DNA of 27,613 bases from Perkinsus marinus ATCC 50983 (lineage: Eukaryota > Perkinsozoa > Perkinsida > Perkinsidae): assembly GCF_000006405.1 (NCBI RefSeq), contig NW_003211193.1, positions 139,598 through 167,210 on the forward strand. Reading direction: 5' to 3'. This document shows positions 1 to 18,571 of the stretch, in pieces. The position numbers and the translations under genes were made by a program. Numbering within the stretch: position 1 is the first letter of the stretch; each line of letters starts with the position of its first letter. The notes under the pieces were generated by a model. It worked only from the letters and a program-made list of their open reading frames with translations, was not told the origin of the DNA and searched no databases.

Positions 1-1
1 C

Positions 2-962
2 GTCCGCCCGAAGACTGCTGTGAAGCCCGCGGTGTCGGAATCAAAGACAGATGATAATAACGAAGACGCTATAAGGTGGGGTTTCAACGTGGGAGTTATG
101 ACTTGGAGGAGTTGGCGGAATTGTGGTAGGCCAAAAAGTGCACATCCGGCTGGCAGTTGGGACAGTTGGACTCACTCTAGAAGGGTGTCTCGCACTAAGA
201 GGCCGCCACCACTGCAACAAGCTGCTATACGAAGTGAGGCATGTGGGATTAGGATAGCAGTCTGGGGGGGGATATGCACATGGTCAGCTACATGTGTCGG
301 TGACAATACGAAAATTTCTGAGAAAATTTTGGGATATTCTCGTTTTTTTCTGTGCATTTGTACCCGAACTTGCATATGAGCTTGTATAAACTGTGAAAAG
401 GCTCCTGACCTCAGCTGAGAAGAGCGGACGTAATTTCCAACGCTGTGTTGAACTTGAAATTGATCCCTTCGTACTGTGGCTCTCACTGGTTTTCATAGAG
501 TGTGTATTTGTTATTATCAGTAAGTTACGGTCGGAGTGGTATGGATTTTATTTTTCTTCTTTCTTTAGTGCTGGATCATCTGCCTTGTGTTGTAGGTACT
601 CTGGCCAAGGGTGTAGCGAATGCCTTGATGAAGTCATGCGTAGACACTAGGTGGGGCCGCCCTAGGAAGAGTTGTGATGTCGTCCGGTAAGTAGGGCAAG
701 GCGTCTATCGCAGTGGCTAGTGGGAATAGTTTTGGTATGTGAGTTCGACTCTAACCAACCACAGTATTTCCAGGTCAAATTTCCTCGGTATTTTTGTAAA
801 ATTTCAACCAAAAAATTAATTTTGTCGGAAAAGATTAATTTGAATTGGAATTGCTGTAGTATAGGTGGTATACCAGTTGTGGTAGAAAGTATATTTGTAA
901 TGGTCAGATATAGTGACAGATTTCTCATCAGTGAGGGCCACAGTCCGTTCGTTGTACGTTGA
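2..962 (+). CDS. 3' end of a gene for a protein with one membrane segment (partial, five exons)
   Basis: The gene enters from the left edge. Phase-consistent exons are 2-75, 109-233, 415-519, 569-686 and 932-962 (TGA at 960-962), giving 150 residues. The introns are 33, 181, 49 and 245 nt, all GT-AG. The 49-nt intron (520-568) has a textbook GTAAGT donor and a pyrimidine-rich TTCTTTCTTTAG acceptor. The first two exons code for a polar, Arg/Ser/Pro-rich stretch (SRTKRPPP is visible). The third exon ends in a strongly hydrophobic segment (VLWLSLVFIECVFVII), probably membrane-spanning. I do not recognise a family. The 181-nt intron contains an antisense introner-like element whose end supplies the acceptor. 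The 245-nt intron contains a tRNA-like stretch. The last small exon is the least certain part, supported only by phase and a CATCAG acceptor. Confidence 0.5.
258..416 (-). mobile_element. Introner-like element, copy A (antisense)
   Basis: Read on the minus strand it has the family layout: a CTGAG-type start, an A/T-rich middle with TCGGGTACAAATGC, then AATTTTCGTATTGTCACC, ACATGTAGCTGACCATGTGC and a C-rich end (G run at 265-272 on plus). It fills the 234-414 intron. The acceptor CCTCAG at 409-414 lies within the element's own first bases. Confidence 0.7.
700..762 (+). other. tRNA-like stretch (A-box and B-box like)
   Basis: TCGCAGTGGCTAGTGG (near 709) resembles a tRNA D-arm/A box, and GTGAGTTCGACTCTAAC (near 739) resembles a T-arm/B box. 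Spacing is tRNA-like, but no complete acceptor stem was found. It is probably a tRNA-derived SINE head or tRNA relic inside the intron at 687-931. Confidence 0.3.
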
Positions 963-996
963 ATGTGATTATGGCTATGCATATTTGAAGCCGCTC

Positions 997-1865
997 ATGT
1001 GTTGTTGTCCATACTATAGACAGTTGTGTTGGAGTATTCACTTGCCCCCCATGTGTTGTTGTCTATACTATAGACAGTTGTGTTGGAGTATTCACTTGCC
1101 CCCCATGTGTTGTTGTCTATACTATAGACAGTTGTGTTGGAGTATTCACTTGCCCCCCATGTGTTGTTGTCTATACTATAGACAGTTGTGTTGGAGTATT
1201 CACTTGTCCCTTATGTGTTGTTGTCTATACTATAGACAGTTGTGTTGGAGTATTCACTTGCCCCCCATGTGTTGTTGTCTATACTATAGACAGTTGTGTT
1301 GGAGTATTCACTTGCCCCCCATGTGTTGTTGTCTATACTATAGACAGTTGTGTTGGAGTATTCACTTGTCCCTTATGTGTTGTTGTCTATACTATAGACA
1401 GTTGTGTTGGAGTATTCACTTGTCCCTTATGTGTTGTTGTCTATACTATAGACAGTTGTGTTGGAGTATTCACTTGTCCCTTATGTGTTGTTGTCTATAC
1501 TATAGACAGTTGTGTTGGAGTATTCACTTGCCCCTTATGTGTTGTTGTCTATACTATAGACAGTTGTGTTGGAGTATTCACTTGCCCCTTATGTGTTGTT
1601 GTCTATACTATAGACAGTTGTGTTGGAGTATTCACTTGCCCCTTATGTGTTGTTGTCTATACTATAGACAGTTGTGTTGGAGTATTCACTTGCCCCCATG
1701 TGTTGTTGTCTATACTATAGACAGTTGTGTTGGAGTATTTACTTGCCCCTCATGTGTTGCTGTCCATACTAGAGACAGTTGTTGTGTTGGAGTATTTACT
1801 TGCCCCTCATGTGTTGTTGTCTATACTATAGACAGTTGTTGTGTTGGAGTATTCAGTTGTAACTA
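997..1865 (+). repeat. 54-bp minisatellite, 16 copies
   Basis: Units start at 997 and then every 54 bp to 1645, followed by 1698, 1752 and 1809. The last units carry small indels (53, 54 and 57 bp). Each unit contains a perfect inverted repeat GTCTATA-C-TATAGAC. Units differ mainly in the last six bases (CCCCCC, TCCCTT or CCCCTT), arranged in blocks. The array starts 35 bp after the putative stop codon at 960-962. The unit is a multiple of three and open in more than one frame, so the long reading frame across it is not evidence of coding. Confidence 0.95.
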
Positions 1866-2529
1866 AGGGTATTGCTGTTGACTGTTCGAAGCAGTGTGGG
1901 GAACACCTACACACGGTTTGAATAACAGTCACGGATATAAACATTCCAGATGAATATACGAAAACTTGGTTGAAATTACTTGCAAAATTAAACCAAAAAA
2001 ATTACTTAAAATTGGAATTACTCGTAACATTGCTTACAGTAGTTGACTCCAGGTAGTAACTTCTCGAAAACGCCCGAGAAAAAAATCGCTCGCTACATGC
2101 TTCGGTGATAATGTGAAAATTTAGAGAAGATTTTGGGATGTTTTTGTTGGTTTCTGTACACTTCTACCCGAATTCATATGTAAATTTTCATAATCAGTGA
2201 GGAAGCTCCTAAGCCCGGCTGAGGAAAGCAGTCATATATTCGAACACTCGAGCACATCCTACAGCTCTCACCTGCTCGTGCCTAGTGAAGCAATGGGGTT
2301 CGGACTGTATACTATTAATTCTCAAAAAGAGTCTACGAGTGATTATATCAACAATAAACAACTGCACTCGTGAAGTCGTCAAACTATTACTAATGTTAAT
2401 GGTAAAAGAGCTGTAAACTCATAGGCTCTCTATGAGGAGTTCTCCTCGCATGAAAATAAGGTGGATGGTGACTGTAAGGCACTTGGGTGTCACCGCACTT
2501 ATTTTGATAGTTCTATTCTGACCATCACG
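1866..2529. other. Spacer between the minisatellite and the glycosyltransferase gene
   Basis: A/T-rich and without a convincing exon. It holds one degenerate antisense introner-like element (about 2080-2240). A weak A-rich similarity to 774-865 is also present: both have AACCAAAAAAATTA-like and AATTGGAATT blocks. No clear promoter motif was seen. The promoter and 5' UTR of the gene starting at 2530 must lie in its right half. Confidence 0.5.
2080..2240 (-). mobile_element. Introner-like element, copy B (antisense, degenerate)
   Basis: Minus-strand reading shows the family parts in order: GGCTTAGGAGCTTCCTCA, CATATGAATTCGGGTAGAAG, then TCTCTAAATTTTCACATTATCACC and a decayed ACATG end. It lies upstream of the first exon at 2530, so it is not shown to be intronic. 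A 5' UTR intron is possible. Confidence 0.55.
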
Positions 2530-4756
2530 ATGGTTGCAAAGCGTCGGTATCATCGCACTGCGGCCTCGGCGTTTCCGAAGTTGTTTATTGTCATTACGAC
2601 CGGGGCAATACTGTGCTTGGTTTTCCTCATGGTGTGGTATAAGCAATTACAGGAGTACATGTAGGTGGCATACATGTTGTGCATGCGTGCAAGCCTGGTC
2701 AGGGATACTATAACGGGTTTCAAGACCGATATTGATGGCATATCACGGCGACTGAATAAGCTCATTCGTATGGAGCAGGAGAGGCGAACTGATACCGAGA
2801 TTGTTCGCTCCTATATAACTCACCAGCAGCGCAACGGGGAAACCACGGAAGCAGTTGAGGTGGCCGCGAAAGTCGTCCCTGAGTCTACGGACGTCGGCAA
2901 GCCACGGAGAATGTGAGTTGTGAGTGATTCATCGCTGGTGTGGTTTGTATGATCGTTTCTGAGCAGTTACATGTTCACTTATGGTGGCCCTCCTGCGTGG
3001 TCACCTCCGGTTCAAATGCCTCTGGGGTTTTGTCTTGGCATGGAAAGCGCCTTGCAACAGGAAATCAGGGTCGAAGTAAGAGTGCTTGAGTTACAATGTT
3101 GCTTCTTTCGGCTGAGTTCAGGAGCTTTCGAAATTATAGAAGTTCACATACGAATTGCTAATTACTAATTTACATACATTGGGGGGGTTGCAGAAATCAG
3201 CAAGAATTTTCCGAAATTTCCTCAGAATTTTTATATCCTCACCAACACATGTACCCACACAAGACGGATAATGTGACGGTCAGCTAGTCTCATACCTTAT
3301 CATGCATCGTTGTTATCCTGGTAACAGACCTATACTATCCACTGTACCCACAGGTACGGTACCTAACCCTAGCAATTTAGTATCATTAAGAAAGCAATTC
3401 CAGTATAGGTCTTCACATACGAATTAAGAGCAGAAGTGTACAGAAACTTTTCACAATTTTAATATTTTCACAACTGCATGTAGTTGACCATGTGCATATT
3501 TCCCAACATTGCTTATTTCTGAGTGTTCCCCTTGGAGGTGTTGGGACCACCCGTGGATGTCACCAAAAAGGAGTTCGCCGACCCCAAAGCCTTGAAGCCA
3601 TTCGTGAGTTTATTGGGAATAGCACTTTTCCTTTTCCATAGTGTTCTCTACTTAGGTGTTATTGAATCGGTTGAAGAGCATGCCAACTGACGCATTGATG
3701 GTATTCAACGACGCCTTAGATGTGTGGTTCACCCCTCATGCCAGCGAGGAAGCATTTGTGAAGGCGTAAGAATAGTATATGCAATTGGTTTCCTCAACTG
3801 AGCTCGTAGGTTTCGTCACTATTTGATGAAAAATCGCACGATTTTGGGTATAAGTATACAAAAAACGACGATAATTTCTCAAAATTTTCTCAAAATTTCC
3901 ATGTTCCTAGCAACACATGTAGTTGACCATGTGCATATATTATTTCCGCACTGATGTGGAGGATGATGATGACATCAAGGCAGGTTCGAGAGGGAACTGC
4001 AAATCCCAGAAGACACGATTTTGGTCTCGGCGGAGCGTAACTGTTGGCCCCCACCAGAGAGGATGCCCTACTGCCGAGACTACCCTGCCAGTGGGCATGG
4101 AACTACATATAAATACGCCAATACTGGTGGCTGGATGGGCCGAGTTAAGACAAGTATTTCCCTACTAGAAGGTAGAGGGGGATGGCGATCGTCGTCGTTG
4201 TTGTTGTTGAGGTTGTGCTCAGCGTGGACGGCTTGCATTATGGATGGCAAAGATGAGCAAGGCTGTGTGCAGTGGTTTTACAGAGATGCTAAGGAGAGTC
4301 GACAGTAGGGCGATAATGTACATCGTGAAACGCTTCGCTCCGCTGTACTCGGGACGAAGGCATTTCACCATAAAATTCAAGGCCGCCTTTCTCACGTGTT
4401 TACTTACTTTGCCGACTGGTATAACAGGCGGAATTTTTTACTCAACGTTTATTGAGATTGTGTGATTTCAGATATAGAGAAAACGTCGGTGCCTTCAGAA
4501 TTGCCCTGGACGACACGCAAATGATATGGCAAACACTGTGGGGGACGAAGTTTGCTAATGTGAGGTGTTGGGAATATTCGGATGATGAAATGTCATGCCC
4601 TAGGCGGAGCGTGCGTTCCTTGAAGTGGACAGGGCAGGGTTTGGGGAGGAGGATGCGGGGAAGCTGGTGAACCCAGAAACATCGACGACGCCGTTGGTGG
4701 TCCATTTTAATGGGCCCAAGGACACTTTGGTGCAGTGGATGAAAGTAGGCTATTAA
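2530..4756 (+). CDS. Type II membrane glycosyltransferase, PLOD/procollagen-glycosyltransferase-like
   Basis: Exons are 2530-2660, 2694-2912, 2967-3075, 3538-3603, 3656-3765, 3984-4171, 4223-4304, 4472-4559 and 4604-4756 (TAA). All phases agree, giving 381 residues. ATG 2530 is the first Met after an in-frame TAG at 2422. Residues 1-17 are basic; about 18-37 (LFIVITTGAILCLVFLMVWY) form a signal anchor, followed by a polar, possibly coiled stem (about 44-116). The catalytic part carries motifs I associate with the PLOD glycosyltransferase domain: VFNDALDVWF (D194, D197), VSAERNCWP (226-234), YANTGGWMG (256-264), DEQGCVQWFYR (285-295), ALDDTQMIWQTL (313-324) and VVHFNGPK (363-370). Such enzymes transfer sugar from UDP-sugar in the ER/Golgi; the acceptor here is unknown. 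Introns are 33-462 nt, and two contain introner-like elements. The end may be extended by the exons at 5459-6190. Confidence 0.85.
3100..3262 (+). mobile_element. Introner-like element, copy C
   Basis: It starts GGCTGAGTTCAGGAGC and contains TTCACATACGAATT, AATTTTCCGAAATTTCCTCA and CTCACCAACACATGTA. About 35 bp with a G run (3181-3187) interrupts the middle, and the 3' hairpin is partly lost. It lies in the intron 3076-3537. Confidence 0.65.
3405..3512 (+). mobile_element. Introner-like element, copy D (5'-truncated)
   Basis: It contains TTCACATACGAATT, AGAAGTGTACAGAAAC and the 3' hairpin GCATGTAGTTGACCATGTGC followed by ATATTTCCCAACA. It is the second copy in the intron 3076-3537, ending 25 nt before the acceptor. 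Confidence 0.7.
3776..3950 (+). mobile_element. Introner-like element, copy E
   Basis: Full-length layout: CCTCAACTGAGCTCGTAG at 3792, then GGGTATAAGTATACAAAAAA, AATTTCTCAAAATTTTCTCA and the 3' hairpin ACATGTAGTTGACCATGTGC. It fills most of the intron 3766-3983. Confidence 0.8.
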
Positions 4757-5262
4757 CATTTAGAACTTGTATTATTCCTATGCTGACAATGTTAATTGCT
4801 GTGAGACTAAGTGCGGATGAGAAGAAGTTCCGTGTGTGACAGCTTCAGTAAGCTTAGCCTAATCACCATATAGCATTGTGGGAACTTCGTGTGTCGCCTA
4901 CACGGTACAAGTCGGTATGGGAGTTCTTATTAACAAATCCTAAGAAATGGTAGAACTTCTATTATTGCTATGCTGACAATGTTAACTGCTGTGAGGCTAA
5001 GTGATGATGAGAAACAGTTCCCTGTGTGACAGCATTAGTATAATGCAGTATAATGCACAGTATAAGCCGGCATGAAAGTCCTGAAGAATAAAACCTAACG
5101 AGTGTTAGAAGTTCTAAGTTAGAACTAACACTGTTAGTTCTAACTTGTTGAACTTGTGTTAAATCTATGCTGACAGTTCTCACTTAGGAGTGTTTTATAG
5201 TTAACTGCTGCGAGCCTTACGTGCTGATGGGAGGAAATTTCCTGCGTAGAATTGTTTGTATT
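4757..5262 (+). repeat. Three diverged direct repeats of about 100 bp
   Basis: Each copy carries AGAACTTNTATTATT or similar, then CTATGCTGACAATGTTAA, TGCTGTGAG, AAGTG, GATGAGAA, GTTCC and TGTGTGACAGC. Copies begin near 4760, 4950 and 5150, about 190-200 bp apart. The third is the most diverged. Confidence 0.75.
5116..5146. repeat. Perfect 13-bp palindrome with 5-nt loop
   Basis: AAGTTAGAACTAA (5116-5128), loop CACTG, TTAGTTCTAACTT (5134-5146). It lies between the second and third 100-bp repeats. Confidence 0.9.
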
Positions 5263-5339
5263 ACAGCGTGAAATGAATGTTTTTATTATCGAGAGAATTT
5301 TCTGGGGAGTAGAAAAGTGACGGCTCGGGTAACTCAGTA

Positions 5340-5456
5340 GTGGGGGGGGGGGAATATGCACATGGTCAACTACGTGTGTTGGTGACAATATGAAAATTAT
5401 GAGAAAATTGTGGGCAACTGTTATTGATTTGTGTACATTCCTATCATTAGTGAGGG
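5340..5456 (-). mobile_element. Introner-like element, copy F (antisense)
   Basis: On plus: a G run, then AATATGCACATGGTCAACTA, GTTGGTGACAATATGAAAAT, GAGAAAATTGTGGGCAAC and TGTGTACATTCCTATCATTA. It ends at or near a possible acceptor (ATTAG at 5446-5450, or GTGAG at 5450-5454) just before the hevein-like exons. Confidence 0.65.
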
Positions 5457-5458
5457 AC

Positions 5459-6190
5459 ATGTTCAAATGTGGTGTTGATGTAAATCTCGCTCGCCCGAAG
5501 GTTTGTGTGAAACCGTCAATTTATTGTTAGAAGTGGAGGAAGCATTACCAACTAGAGCCTGGGTTCCAAGAGGGAAAGGTCACCTTCTGGGGAGAAGTGA
5601 AGGATTTTTATAAGGACATATGTCCGCACAATTTCATGCCGCGATTACCGCCTAAGAAAGTGAGGGAAAAGTGTCGTGACCGGGGATCGAACCTGGGTCC
5701 TTCAACCGGTACATGGACGGCGATGGAGAGCTGATTTCAAGTGTTCGGAGGTATGCTTGGGCAAGGACTGGCGGTGTGCGGCTGACACGAGGACGAACCC
5801 TCCGAAGGCTCCTGAGGTTTCCATTGATGGCACTGCGTTCGCACTAGGAGGCGTAAGGAAGCATCGCGGTGTTGGGATGTTGGCACTCCTCAGCGGAGCG
5901 CAGGAGTTTGTGGACGAATTGGAAGAGTCTATACGTGAAGTGTATAGAAACTAACAAGAATCTTACAGAATATTCATATTGTCATCCACACATATGGTTG
6001 TCCATGTGCATGTCCCCCCACACTGGTGTGATGATGGTCATGTCCCTCACAGGTCTTGGCCGAATGCGATCCATCGTCAGCAACGCCGTGTTGTAGTTCA
6101 ACTGGATGGTGTGGTGGCAGTAGTGCTCACTGTGACTGTGTCGACTGCATAGACTATCGTAGGGTTGCACGCATGAGGGAATTGCTGTGA
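5459..6190 (+). CDS. Cysteine-rich hevein-like module exons (C-terminus of the upstream glycosyltransferase, or a separate small gene)
   Basis: Phase-0 exons are about 5459-5500, 5531-5659, 5742-5852 and 6053-6190 (TGA), separated by GT-AG introns of 30, 82 and 200 nt. The product has a Trp/Lys-rich part (KWRKHYQLEPGFQEG), then KDWRC and a compact Cys array in the last exon: ECDPSSATPCCSSTGWCGG followed by HCDCVDCIDYR. The CCS..GWCG...HC pattern resembles chitin-binding type 1 (hevein-like) knots, so an extracellular or luminal carbohydrate-binding role is inferred. One phase-compatible splice (4734 to 5455) would join it to the glycosyltransferase as a roughly 515-residue protein, but that donor is weak (CA|GTGGAT). 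A Met at 5459 permits an independent start. The 82-nt intron holds a tRNA-like T-arm and the 200-nt intron an introner-like element. Confidence 0.6.
5675..5700 (-). other. tRNA-like T-arm fragment
   Basis: The minus strand reads CCCAGGTTCGATCCCCGG, an excellent T-arm/B-box match, preceded by GAAGGA. There is no complete tRNA fold. It lies in the intron 5660-5741. Confidence 0.4.
5890..6027 (+). mobile_element. Introner-like element, copy G
   Basis: GGAGCGCAGGAGTTTGTGGA, GTGAAGTGTATAGAAACTAA, ACAGAATATTCATATTGTCA and ACACATATGGTTGTCCATGT follow the family order. It lies in the intron 5853-6052, with 25 nt between element end and acceptor. Confidence 0.6.
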
Positions 6191-6538
6191 TTTCATACAC
6201 GAAGACGATGTTATGTTCAAGGCTGTTAATTGGTGTGGTTGGAGGGGGAATAGGACCAGGCATATAACAACACAAGGGATAGGTATGAGGAAGAAAGCAT
6301 ACTACAAGAGTGTACACACATATGAGCATTATAGCCATAGCCTAGCTAAATGATAGCACTATAGCGTGAACAACAGGGGACAGAGACACGATAATTGGGA
6401 CAGGTATCCAACAGGAATAGGGCGGCTACGTTGCATTGATACCGTAGACTGGAGGATCTCCCTTGCTGGTCGCGCACGTTGTATATTTGTATGCATATGA
6501 TCTTGCATGAACGGCTTCATGTGGAACACTCTTGAGCT
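6191..6538. other. Intergenic spacer
   Basis: Between the TGA at 6188-6190 and the next gene's ATG at 6539. No exon, repeat family member or recognisable promoter was seen. It must contain the 3' end of one transcript and the start of the next. Confidence 0.5.
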
Positions 6539-16962
<10,424 letters not shown>

Positions 16963-17715
16963 TCTTACTGTCAGGGCGTTAGGACGGTTGGATGGTGGCA
17001 ATCCCAATGGTGCTTAAGATGATCATCATCGTTGTTGCTGCGGTTTCTCCGTCTATTGGCATAATTAGAAGCATGTGATGAAGCTTATAATGAGATTATA
17101 GTAATTCTTTTCCATGCAGACCGCACTTGACTGATTATTAAGGATATTTGTGTCGAGTATTGCTCTCGTCGAGAGGCCGGCGATAGCATGCGCTGGTGGT
17201 CAGCATAACGAAGCAGACTGCTTCAAGCAGTATGGGAGTTTTAACGATGTTCAAATGCGCGAGGTCGTTGGAATTGTGGTATCATCTATGCTTGAGGTCC
17301 AGTTCTAAGTGTAAACGAAATGAGTACTCCGTATAAGTATGGTTTGGGAGGCATGAGTAGTCAAGCGAGAGTCCTCAGCCAGAGGCGCTGGCCCAGAGAG
17401 CACCGAAGTGATTTTCTGCGACAGATGAGAGAATCCTGTAACCTCGCTACTACTTGTGCGGAACGAAGCAACCTGCGTTGCAAGTTCCGGAGAGATTTTC
17501 GACAGAACTTCGGGGTTGAGAGTTTCGGATCTCACAAGTTCTGTAGCAACGTATCATGCTTTCGCCCCACTACCCACTACTCCCAAGTTGGGAGTCCCAA
17601 CTGACGAAATCAATGTATGTTATTGGACAACCGACATTCAACAACAGTATAGTAGAGTGTTCAACGTGAACCAGCGAGCGAGTAAAGTTGAATTCCGTCG
17701 ACAAGTGGGCCGAGT

Positions 17716-17747
17716 GTGCTGGGCGTCCCCGCTGTGCGGGGCAGCAC
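17716..17747. repeat. G/C-rich hairpin
   Basis: GTGCTG pairs with CAGCAC and, inside it, CCCCGC pairs with GCGGGG around a TGT loop. A five-base bulge (GGCGT) lies on one side. Confidence 0.6.
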
Positions 17748-17824
17748 AGGAGGCCTATGAACGTGCAGTCGCACCCTTCTCTCTTCCTGACCCCCATCCG
17801 GGCTGAGAATGCTCATATTATCAT

Positions 17825-17895
17825 GTGTTCCAGCGCCCAAGCAGTAGAGCATCAGGTCGTTATTTCGAAGATCGCGGGTTGTAGTACCCCCGGGA
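17825..17895 (+). other. Degraded tRNA-like stretch
   Basis: GCAGTAGAGCATCAGGTCGT, ATTTCGAAGATCGCGGGTTG resembles a tRNA D-arm, anticodon arm (GTT at the anticodon position) and T-stem. The T-loop is altered (TTGTAGTACC) and the 5' part is short. A functional tRNA is unlikely. Confidence 0.25.
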
Positions 17896-18571
17896 GGGAT
17901 TTCCACGAAATCATTTCATTTCGCACACCGCTAGGTCGCACAAGCTGTATGCAAGGGAGATGGACACAATTTACTCCCTCTCCTAAGGTCCAACTCTCCG
18001 TGTATGACAAGAGAAGATATAATTATAGGTGATAAACCCTCTACGCAGGAGACCCTCTCACAAGCTACCACTCCTCAACAAGGAAGTAGTGAGGCGTAAT
18101 GATTCATTATAGCCGAACTTCGAGACTGTCGAATCGACAGTGTCGATACCTCTCTGCCGGCTCGACCTTACCTCAAGGTCCTAGCATTTTCCTCCCCTGA
18201 GATGGACGTCTCGGACTGAAATGTTTATATTGACGTATTTAGTTGACTGATCCGTGATTCGCGTGATATACAGGGCATTTATTACACCCTCGTTATGAAA
18301 CGAAGTTGTGGGACTACAGCGCACTTCACGAATGGGACGCTACGCGTGAAACTGATTCACGTATTTCACGACTGCATCTCCGTACACCTCGGGAAGCTAC
18401 GATGGATTTGTTCAGTGAGCTTGTGCTATCACTGAATTGTGATAGTAGATTGAGTTATAGTCGAAGCTTATTTGCCCGCGTTAGGCATGAGCATCGAGTT
18501 GAAAAGCATAACTGCTTCGAGTCGTACAGTAGCGTTGCACTGAAAAGTTAGCAACTCCGTTTACCATCCCG

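Larger units (their letters stand above)
4757..5458. other. Repeat-filled stretch between the glycosyltransferase exons and the hevein-like exons
   Basis: Contains three degraded direct copies of a roughly 95-110 bp repeat (4757-4855, 4945-5040, 5147-5262), a 13-bp perfect palindrome (5116-5146) and antisense introner-like copy F. No convincing exon is seen. It is either a long intron of one gene or the spacer between two genes. Confidence 0.55.
16963..18571. other. Intergenic spacer
   Basis: No exon chain I can support. It contains a G/C-rich hairpin (17716-17747) and a degraded tRNA-like stretch (17825-17895). It includes the 5' flank of the secreted-protein gene, with no clear TATA or other core promoter element. 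Confidence 0.5.

Noticed and set aside
997-1865. CRISPR-like array
   Set aside because: Units are tandem with no variable spacers, and the DNA is eukaryotic.
913-1866. A 317-codon open frame across the minisatellite with an 18-residue Cys-rich repeat
   Set aside because: The unit length is a multiple of three and the unit is open in more than one frame, so the long frame is a by-product of the repeat. It changes frame in the last diverged units and has no supported start.
17825-17895. Functional tRNA-Asn gene
   Set aside because: The T-loop is altered and the 5' half is short; at best a relic.
16963-18571. Small open frames in the spacer (for example 17456-17806)
   Set aside because: No phase-compatible exon chain, no recognisable domain and no start or codon support.
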